DNA from: Bacteroidia bacterium
GTDB taxonomy: Bacteria; Bacteroidota; Bacteroidia; UBA8524
Direction of reading: 5' to 3'
Length of the DNA: 13,140 nt
Assembly (NCBI GenBank): GCA_023277325.1
Contig: JALRIQ010000291.1
Location: 1-13,140, forward strand
Shown here: piece by piece, positions 8,279 to 13,140 of the stretch
Numbering within the stretch: position 1 is the first letter of the stretch
Layout: every line of letters begins with the position of its first letter
Translations under genes and position numbers: made by a program
Notes under the pieces: model-generated
What the model was told of the DNA's origin: nothing
Seen by the model: the letters and a program-made list of their open reading frames with translations, nothing else
Database searches by the model: none

Positions 8279-9364
8279 CTATTTGAGTTTTACATCCAAG
8301 GCGTCACGCAGTCCATTCCCAACAAAATTAAAGGACATCACCAAAAGCATGATAGCAAGTCCTGGAATAATGGCAAGATAAGCACTATCCAAGACGATAT
8401 AGCCGTAATGCTCCTTGATCATTTGTCCCCATGAAGGTGCTGGTGCTTGAACACCCAGGCCCAAAAAGCTCAATCCAGCCTCCAATAAAATGGCTGAGGC
8501 AAAGTTAGCAGCAGCTACTACAGTGAGCGGACCTACCAAATTGGGCAAAATATGACGGAATAAAATGCGCAAGTCAGATAGGCCCAAAACCCGCGCAGCC
8601 TCGACAAACTCTTTCTCTTTTAGGCCCAATACCTGACCTCGAACAAGTCGCGCCACATCGACCCACATGCTCAATCCAATAGCAACAAAAATTTGCCAAA
8701 GCCCCTTCCCTAAGGCCAAAGCAAATGCAATGACCAATAGCAAGGTGGGTAATGACCAAATAATGTTCATGAGCCACTGTATTCCACGATCAATTCCTCC
8801 TCCATAGTACCCAGACAAACTTCCGAGAACTATGCCCACAAACATGGAGATAAAAACGGCAATCAAGCCCACAGAAATGGAGATACGTGCGCCCAGCAAC
8901 ATCCTGCTTAACATATCTCGTCCAAAGCGGTCAGTTCCCAGGTAGAAAGTGCGTTCAATGATATGCTCCTCATTTGAAAAGCCTTGCGGAAATATCCCGA
9001 GGTCAAAACGGCGGGTTTCAGCTAGTGTCGGATCATCATAGAATTCGGTTATTTCTATTGAATCATTAAGCAGCTGATACGTGAGTAGCGGAATTTCCTG
9101 ATAGTCCGATGAGGAACCTAAAAAAAAGTCTTTCCAGGAATGAATGGTTTGTTCGACCATTGGAACCCGTAAAAACTTCACTTGAAACCCTGGAGGATGT
9201 GCAGCAAGAGGCAGGTGAATAGCATTGGCTTGCGGAGTTGAGTCAGGAGATAAAGGAACAGCAAAAAGACTTAAGACCGCAGTTAGAAGGATAAAGCCGA
9301 ACCCAAAACTAGCCAGCTTATTCTTTTTAAATTTTTTCCATCTATCCTTATTCTGCTGACTCAT
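8279..9364 (-). CDS. ABC transporter permease of the DppC/OppC (peptide/nickel) family
   Basis: A 361-residue inner-membrane permease. Its helices form half of the translocation path of a peptide-type ABC importer. After a basic N-terminus and one membrane helix (about 18-37) comes a roughly 105-residue extracytoplasmic stretch, longer than in typical DppC. The family hallmark GTDRFGRD follows at 143-150 (DppC motif GTDxxGRD), then about five further helices. The cytoplasmic EAA loop that docks to the ATPase is clear (EFVEAARVLGLSDLRILFRHILPN region, 252-275), as is the downstream GLSFLGLGVQAPAPSWG stretch (297-313). The start ATG overlaps the stop of the upstream 96-residue gene as ATGA, which suggests translational coupling. 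No DppB-type partner permease, ATPase or binding-protein gene lies in the window, so the remaining subunits must be encoded elsewhere. The substrate cannot be told; peptides are only the family default. Confidence 0.92.
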   Translation of the reverse strand: MSQQNKDRWKKFKKNKLASFGFGFILLTAVLSLFAVPLSPDSTPQANAIHLPLAAHPPGFQVKFLRVPMVEQTIHSWKDFFLGSSSDYQEIPLLTYQLLNDSIEITEFYDDPTLAETRRFDLGIFPQGFSNEEHIIERTFYLGTDRFGRDMLSRMLLGARISISVGLIAVFISMFVGIVLGSLSGYYGGGIDRGIQWLMNIIWSLPTLLLVIAFALALGKGLWQIFVAIGLSMWVDVARLVRGQVLGLKEKEFVEAARVLGLSDLRILFRHILPNLVGPLTVVAAANFASAILLEAGLSFLGLGVQAPAPSWGQMIKEHYGYIVLDSAYLAIIPGLAIMLLVMSFNFVGNGLRDALDVKLK

Positions 9365-9651
9365 TGTTGCTCCAAATAGGCAAAACCAAGCGATGTCAAT
9401 TGATAGCGGTATTCTTTGAGCTTGTCTGCATCATAAATAATACGGCTTCTCCAAGAGTTACTGGTTTCATCCCACTCTAAAATGCGAAGAATTTTCTGAC
9501 GAACCAAACTTCTCAGGCAATCGCCGAGGATATAAGGACTTTCCTTGAATTCAGCCAGTATGGTTTCATAGGTTTCGGCATGCACAAGCATCCCTAAAAT
9601 CTTTGATTCGTATTGATCTAATTCGATTCCGCTTACTTTCTTCCCTTCCAT
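9361..9651 (-). CDS. 96-residue protein, possibly winged-helix; function unknown
   Basis: I do not recognise a named family. The protein is small, soluble and charged, without a signal peptide or membrane segment. The order of likely secondary structure resembles a winged helix-turn-helix: helices at about 10-22, 25-36 and 39-56 (ending SLVRQKILRILEWD), a polar hairpin with tryptophans at about 60-76, and a C-terminal YQLTSLGFAYLEQQ (83-96) like the LTxxGxxxL strand and helix of many winged-helix regulators. This is inference from pattern, not a motif match. It is wedged into the cluster: its start overlaps the glycosyltransferase end by 19 bases and its TGA overlaps the permease ATG by 4. 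That tight packing and the TAnnTTTG element just upstream argue that it is a real gene. It could be a local regulator or an adaptor. Confidence 0.75.
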   Translation of the reverse strand: MEGKKVSGIELDQYESKILGMLVHAETYETILAEFKESPYILGDCLRSLVRQKILRILEWDETSNSWRSRIIYDADKLKEYRYQLTSLGFAYLEQQ

Positions 9652-10748
9652 CTATAAGGAACAAATTTACCCAGCAGTCCAATGCAAAACACATAAATAA
9701 CCTGAAATACTTCGGAGAGCCAAAAATTTCTTTTCAAATGTTCCATTGCATAAAAAGGCAGACTCTTTCTATAAAACTGATACTCAATGAATCCTTTGCC
9801 CAGAAGCAAAATGACAAGTGCAATTAAAAATTCAATTCTCCAGAAGGAGAGAAATGCATTGGAAACAATAAAAAAGGTAAGCAACCATACTCCTGCCATT
9901 TCCCAGCTCACTTCTTTTCTTTCAAATTGTCCACTCTTTGATGCCCAGCGTATTCGCTGAGAAATAAAATCCGATAGCGACAATACAGGCCGTGTATAGA
10001 CAATCGCTCTACTATCCTTACAAAATCCAACTTTGTCTGGATATTTTGCATGGATTCGGTGCATCAAAAATTGGTCGTCACCAGAAGCAATTGCATCGTT
10101 TCCTTTATATCCGCCAATTTCATGAAAGACATCCTTTTTATAGAGAATATTCGCTCCATTGCACATGGTTGGTTTATTCCGAAAAATAGCGGCAGCTCCC
10201 AGGGTAATTAACCCCGAAAACTCAAGCGCCTGCCAGCTACCAAACCACGATTTATCCGTATTAAACTGCACAGGACCTGAAACAAAGTACTTCTTCTTTT
10301 CCCGGGCATAAGCCAATATGGAGGATATCCATTCGGGTTGAACCTGACAATCCGCATCAGTACAAATAACCCATTCAGATGTTATGCGGTTTACACCGTA
10401 GGATAGCGCACTTTTCTTACCGGACTGCCCTTGTGGTAATTCACCTAATTTTAGGAAAGAATAATCTTGTTTTACCTCATTCAACCATGCCACAGATCCA
10501 TCTGTGCTATGATCATCGATTAGTAAAACCTCAAGATTAGCGTGCGTTTGTGCCTTTAATGAGCGAAGTAATTCAGGCAAATTTTCTCTTTCGTTGCGCA
10601 TGGCAACGAGCACCGAAACCGAGACGGTTGGATCTGCATCACCTTTAAAATCATTTTCTCCCGACCATGCCTTAGTGGATTGAACAAAGAGTCGGATATA
10701 CCAAATCAGACAAAGAAGCTCAAGAAAAATCAGGCTATAGATCCACAT
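9633..10748 (-). CDS. Membrane-anchored family 2 glycosyltransferase
   Basis: A 371-residue GT-A type processive-like glycosyltransferase (GT2), predicted to transfer a sugar from a nucleotide-sugar on the cytoplasmic face of the inner membrane. An N-terminal membrane helix (about 2-22) precedes the catalytic domain. Visible catalytic motifs are SVLVAMRNERENLPELLRSL (45-64), nucleotide-binding DDH at 78-80, the metal-binding DAD at 131-133, the acceptor-site GDD at 223-225 and QRIRW at 264-268 (the Q/RxxRW motif). Hydrophobic helices follow at about 284-302, 305-320 and 343-360. The layout resembles ceramide or hopanoid glucosyltransferase-like and polysaccharide GT2 enzymes; donor and acceptor cannot be told. 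The start overlaps the end of the UPF0104 gene by 14 bases, and the 3' end overlaps the 96-residue gene by 19. The pairing with a UPF0104 protein suggests a lipid-linked product. Confidence 0.9.
   Translation of the reverse strand: MWIYSLIFLELLCLIWYIRLFVQSTKAWSGENDFKGDADPTVSVSVLVAMRNERENLPELLRSLKAQTHANLEVLLIDDHSTDGSVAWLNEVKQDYSFLKLGELPQGQSGKKSALSYGVNRITSEWVICTDADCQVQPEWISSILAYAREKKKYFVSGPVQFNTDKSWFGSWQALEFSGLITLGAAAIFRNKPTMCNGANILYKKDVFHEIGGYKGNDAIASGDDQFLMHRIHAKYPDKVGFCKDSRAIVYTRPVLSLSDFISQRIRWASKSGQFERKEVSWEMAGVWLLTFFIVSNAFLSFWRIEFLIALVILLLGKGFIEYQFYRKSLPFYAMEHLKRNFWLSEVFQVIYVFCIGLLGKFVPYRWKGRK
9662..9669 (-). promoter_or_regulatory. Possible internal -7 promoter element within the glycosyltransferase gene
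   Basis: The minus strand reads TAAATTTG, an exact match to TAnnTTTG, 10 bases before the ATG of the 96-residue gene. This distance resembles that at yidC (11) and ruvC (6). A TTTG lies 15 bases further upstream (9685-9688), somewhat closer than the usual -33 spacing. Because it lies in coding sequence, chance cannot be excluded. If real, it would let the 96-residue protein, permease and kinase be transcribed without the two upstream genes. Confidence 0.4.
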
Positions 10749-11700
10749 CCTTATTCTTATTCAATAAAAACATAAAGGCCCCTATCATACCTGGTAGAAA
10801 CAGATTGATCAACCAAATGGCATAGGAAGCAAAAAGTATCGGGGCATTTAATTCAGGAGCAACCTGAAACGCATAATGCGCGGCAATACCCCTGGTAGTA
10901 ATTTCCAACATGGCGACAGTAGGAATAATGCTTTGAATTAAAAACATCAAACCCACACCCTGTAGTGAAATTCCAAAACTTAAATCCAAATCCAGGATCT
11001 GAAACATACAATAAAACTGCAGGCTAAATACCCCATAGCGCATTGCAGAATACATGAGGGTAAGCCAAAGTTGACGTGCATGCAGATGTCTGATAGGAAT
11101 AAAATACTTCAACCATTTTCTTGGTAAGGAAAAGAAGCGAAATAATACCACCAATCGGTCGACATTAAAGAATAAGAATAAAAGTGCCAGAGTAAGACAA
11201 CCCAAAAACACAGCTCCTAATAACCACTCAAGAGGTTCCTCAGCAAAGAAAAAAAGCGCTGCAGTGGCACCAAAGAGGTAGGTACAGATGTTCTGCGCCA
11301 AACTTCCTGCAATTGTTAATATCGACGCCTCAATTTTCTTGTCTTTCAGGTAGATGATTCTTCCGGCGAATTCTCCCATTCGGTTCGGGGTGAAAAAACT
11401 CACAAATACCCCTGTAAGAATTGCCTTATACGCTACAAAAAATGAAGGGGCGGCAAACTCACGAATAAGCGTTTTCCATTTGAGTGTTTCGAGTGCCCAA
11501 TTGAAAAAAAGCAGAATGAAGATGGGCACGAGCCATGCAAGAATAAAAGGCGTTTCTCCGTGTAGGATGGCATAAAACTCTTTTTGAAATTTCACATTTC
11601 CTAGGACTTCACGATAGAGTAACCATGCACTAAGCAGCAAAACAACGACTTTAAAAAATCGCAGAAGTTGGCCCTTTTTATTGAAAATCCTTCTCTTCAA
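10735..11700 (-). CDS. LPG-synthase-TM / UPF0104 family integral membrane protein
   Basis: With the TTG start at 11700 this is a 321-residue protein, the usual length for the family (YbhN/AglD-like; the membrane domain of lysylphosphatidylglycerol synthase, which moves lipids). About eight hydrophobic segments are seen, at about 14-29, 51-70, 86-103, 128-152, 158-178, 211-236, 247-267 and 286-313. The conserved loop TPNRMGEFAGR lies at 104-114. It has no aminoacyl-transfer domain, so it is not MprF itself. The frame stays open upstream to a TTG at 11808, but those extra residues are antisense to the ruvC N-terminus and look non-membrane and random (cysteine-rich). No ATG or GTG lies near the expected start. 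TTG at 11700 has an AAAGG 8 bases upstream and starts directly before the first helix. First gene of the cluster, overlapping the glycosyltransferase by 14 bases. A lipid flippase role is inferred. Confidence 0.87.
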   Translation of the reverse strand: MKRRIFNKKGQLLRFFKVVVLLLSAWLLYREVLGNVKFQKEFYAILHGETPFILAWLVPIFILLFFNWALETLKWKTLIREFAAPSFFVAYKAILTGVFVSFFTPNRMGEFAGRIIYLKDKKIEASILTIAGSLAQNICTYLFGATAALFFFAEEPLEWLLGAVFLGCLTLALLFLFFNVDRLVVLFRFFSLPRKWLKYFIPIRHLHARQLWLTLMYSAMRYGVFSLQFYCMFQILDLDLSFGISLQGVGLMFLIQSIIPTVAMLEITTRGIAAHYAFQVAPELNAPILFASYAIWLINLFLPGMIGAFMFLLNKNKDVDL

Positions 11701-11714
11701 ATTGAATACCTTTG
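11681..11714 (+). promoter_or_regulatory. Promoter for ruvC (TTG-N23-TACCTTTG)
   Basis: TTG at 11681-11683 is followed after 23 bases by TACCTTTG at 11707-11714, the same architecture and spacing as at uvrA. Only 6 bases separate the -7 element from the ruvC ATG at 11721, so the transcript would begin at or within a few bases of the start codon. The in-frame TTG at 11712 is part of the -7 box and is rejected as a start. Confidence 0.55.
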
Positions 11715-11720
11715 AGGTGC

Positions 11721-12299
11721 ATGGAGAACGTAAACCGCTATGACAGCATAATTCTCGGCATCGACCCAGGAACAAATATAATGGGATATGGTGTGCTTGG
11801 CTGTACAAAGAAATCTTTTGAGCTCATTACAACAGGTGTGGTTCACTTGGGGAAGCTTGAAAACCATGCGCAAAAGCTTAAAAAAATTTTTGAACGCTGC
11901 CTGTACCTCATTGATACGTATCATCCAGATGAGCTTGCCATTGAAGCTCCATTCTTTGGGAAAAATGTGCAGTCCATGCTTAAACTTGGACGAGCACAAG
12001 GCACAGCAATGGCTGCTGCACTTTACCGCGATATGCCCATTTTCGAGTATGCTCCAAAAAAGGTAAAACAAAGCATTACGGGTAGTGGTAATGCCTCTAA
12101 AGAACAAGTTGCTTCCATGCTTCAAACGCTCTGCAAATTCGAAGAAGTTCCAAGCTATCTGGATGCTACAGACGGACTTGCCGTTGCAGTTTGTCATTTT
12201 TTTCAAAGAGGCCAAACGCCAACTCTTGGAAAAAGTAAAACGAAAAAAAGCAGCGGTTGGGCTGCTTTCATCAAAGATAATCCAGATCGAATCGGTTAA
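11721..12299 (+). CDS. ruvC: Holliday junction resolvase RuvC
   Basis: RuvC is the dimeric, metal-dependent endonuclease that cuts four-way DNA junctions with RuvAB at the end of recombinational repair. The 192 residues show the RNase H-like fold motifs. IILGIDPGT carries Asp14, LAIEAP carries Glu75 and LDATDGLAVAVCHF carries Asp148 and Asp151; these match the four catalytic acids of E. coli RuvC (D7, E66, D138, D141). The central region KNVQSMLKLGRAQG (81-94) is typical for the family. The last 25 or so residues form a lysine- and serine-rich tail. The ATG at 11721 is chosen because the upstream TTG lies in the promoter. The gene diverges from the envelope cluster and overlaps the stop codon of hit by 4 bases at its 3' end. 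Confidence 0.97.
   Translation: MENVNRYDSIILGIDPGTNIMGYGVLGCTKKSFELITTGVVHLGKLENHAQKLKKIFERCLYLIDTYHPDELAIEAPFFGKNVQSMLKLGRAQGTAMAAALYRDMPIFEYAPKKVKQSITGSGNASKEQVASMLQTLCKFEEVPSYLDATDGLAVAVCHFFQRGQTPTLGKSKTKKSSGWAAFIKDNPDRIG
11773..11780 (-). promoter_or_regulatory. Possible -7 promoter element for the envelope cluster, inside ruvC
   Basis: The minus strand reads TATATTTG, an exact TAnnTTTG match, 72 bases before the TTG start at 11700. A TTTG at 11806-11809 is about 25 bases upstream of it, slightly beyond the usual spacing. The cluster starts only 20 bp from ruvC, so its promoter has to lie in the ruvC coding region, and this is the best candidate I see there. The match could be chance. 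Confidence 0.35.
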
Positions 12300-12688
12300 T
12301 CGACCGCGTTAATTTTTTCAGCCATTGCATACAATGCATCCTGCTCCACATTCAATTTTGGCCGTGAAAAATTACAGTCGTCCATTACATTTATGGGAAT
12401 TAAGTGCACATGGGCATGAGGAACCTCCAAACCAATAACACTTACAGCAATCCGTTTGCATTCAATTGCTTTTTTCATGCGTTTGGCCACTCGCTGAGCG
12501 AAAAGCATTAATTCGCTAAGGTCAGCCGGTGATAAGTCAAATAGCTGATCTACCTCTTTTTTAGGGATAACCAGAACATGTCCATGATTCACTGGTTGAA
12601 TGTCGAGAAATGCCAAATGCTTATCATCTTCAGCGACTTTATAAGCAGGAAGTTCACCATTGATGATGCGTGTAAAGATGCTAGACAT
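12296..12688 (-). CDS. HIT family protein (histidine triad nucleotide hydrolase)
   Basis: A 130-residue cytoplasmic HIT-superfamily protein, probably Hint-like, which hydrolyses nucleoside phosphoramidates or related adenylyl conjugates; the physiological substrate is unknown. The triad HAHVHLIP has His91, His93 and His95. The N-terminus IFTRIINGELPAYKVAEDD and the strand HGHVLVIPKK (35-44) are typical of Hint proteins. The start codon shares one base with the greA stop (TAATG), so translation is probably coupled to greA. The stop overlaps that of convergent ruvC. Confidence 0.95.
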   Translation of the reverse strand: MSSIFTRIINGELPAYKVAEDDKHLAFLDIQPVNHGHVLVIPKKEVDQLFDLSPADLSELMLFAQRVAKRMKKAIECKRIAVSVIGLEVPHAHVHLIPINVMDDCNFSRPKLNVEQDALYAMAEKINAVD

Positions 12689-13140
12689 TAGAAGGATATT
12701 TCAAGAATTTCAAATTGAATCTTGCCTGCTGGCACTTCGATATCGGCAATATCACCCACCGATTTGCCCAAAAGCCCTTTTGCAATTGGTGATCCTGAAG
12801 AAATTCTCCCGGTTTTCAAATCAGCTTCTTTTTCCGAAACGATGGTATAAACAAGGTCTTTCGATGTTTTAAGGTTCTTCACCTTCACCTTACTAAGAAT
12901 CATCACTTTCGAAGCATCAAGTTTCGATTGATCCATTATGCGTGCACGAGAGAGCAGATCTTCCATCTTTGCGATCTTAGCCTCAAGAAGGCCTTGGGCC
13001 TCTTTGGCAGCATCATATTCGGCATTTTCGGATAGATCTCCTTTGTCTCTTGCTTCGGCTATTTGTTGAGAAATAGCTGGGCGTTGGACCGTTTTAAGGT
13101 CATGCAGTTCTTTCTTAAGATTCTCAAGACCTTCTTCTGT
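12688..13140 (-). CDS. greA: Transcription elongation factor GreA (partial, N-terminus beyond window)
   Basis: GreA inserts its coiled coil into the secondary channel of RNA polymerase and stimulates cleavage of backtracked RNA. 150 residues are visible and the frame is open to the window edge, so about 7-8 N-terminal residues and the start codon are missing. The coiled coil carries the tip motif GDLSENAEYDAAKEAQG with the acidic pair Asp35 and Glu38 in visible numbering (E. coli D41/E44), so the catalytic residues are kept. The C-terminal FKBP-like domain includes GRISSGSPIAKGLLGKSVGD and ends IQFEILEISF. An internal ATG at 12966 is not the start, since homology continues upstream. It is upstream of hit on the same transcript. 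Confidence 0.97.
   Translation of the reverse strand, partial: TEEGLENLKKELHDLKTVQRPAISQQIAEARDKGDLSENAEYDAAKEAQGLLEAKIAKMEDLLSRARIMDQSKLDASKVMILSKVKVKNLKTSKDLVYTIVSEKEADLKTGRISSGSPIAKGLLGKSVGDIADIEVPAGKIQFEILEISF

Noticed and set aside
11697..12215. 172-residue minus-strand open frame opposite ruvC
   Set aside because: It is a shadow of ruvC, cysteine-rich without family motifs; the genuine minus-strand gene here is the UPF0104 protein in another frame.
1..13140. Mobile elements, CRISPR arrays, RNA genes, riboswitches
   Set aside because: I saw no transposase or integrase motifs, no regularly spaced repeats, no tRNA or rRNA-like segments, and no gap between genes large enough for a riboswitch other than the 106-bp promoter region between yidC and uvrA.

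Overview
The window comes from the chromosome of a bacterium of the Bacteroidota. The protein families (YidC with a large periplasmic domain, a 949-residue UvrA, RuvC, HIT, GreA) are ordinary, but the control sequences are diagnostic. Several genes have the Bacteroidota-type -7 element TAnnTTTG close upstream of A-rich start regions, with few Shine-Dalgarno sites. I cannot name the order with confidence; a flavobacterial or cytophagal lineage fits. No rRNA, tRNA, CRISPR array, insertion sequence or prophage gene was seen, and no gap between genes exceeds about 110 bases.

Layout from left to right. yidC (minus strand, C-terminus cut off by the window edge) and uvrA (plus strand) diverge from a 106-bp region that holds a promoter for each. 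uvrA then converges on a five-gene minus-strand cluster that fills 4518-11700. In transcription order the cluster encodes an LPG-synthase-TM/UPF0104 membrane protein, a membrane-anchored family 2 glycosyltransferase, a 96-residue winged-helix-like protein, an orphan DppC/OppC-type ABC permease with an enlarged extracytoplasmic loop, and a 1244-residue polytopic sensor histidine kinase with an NtrY-like core. The first four genes overlap head to tail (14, 19 and 4 bases), and only 26 bases separate permease and kinase, so co-transcription and translational coupling are likely. An exact TAnnTTTG inside the 3' end of the glycosyltransferase may separately drive the last three genes.

At the right, ruvC (plus) diverges from the cluster with only 20 bp between the chosen start codons, so the two promoters must lie in or next to each other's coding sequence. 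ruvC converges on hit with a 4-base overlap in which TTAA supplies both stop codons. hit is coupled to greA through TAATG. greA loses its first few codons at the window edge.

The housekeeping genes cover protein insertion into the membrane (YidC), nucleotide excision repair (UvrA), Holliday-junction resolution (RuvC) and rescue of backtracked RNA polymerase (GreA). The part most likely to be undescribed is the five-gene envelope cluster. It combines lipid or glycan chemistry (UPF0104 protein plus GT2), a peptide-type permease without its usual partners, a small possible DNA-binding protein, and a giant sensor kinase without an adjacent response regulator. Its function is inferred only from family resemblance and gene order.
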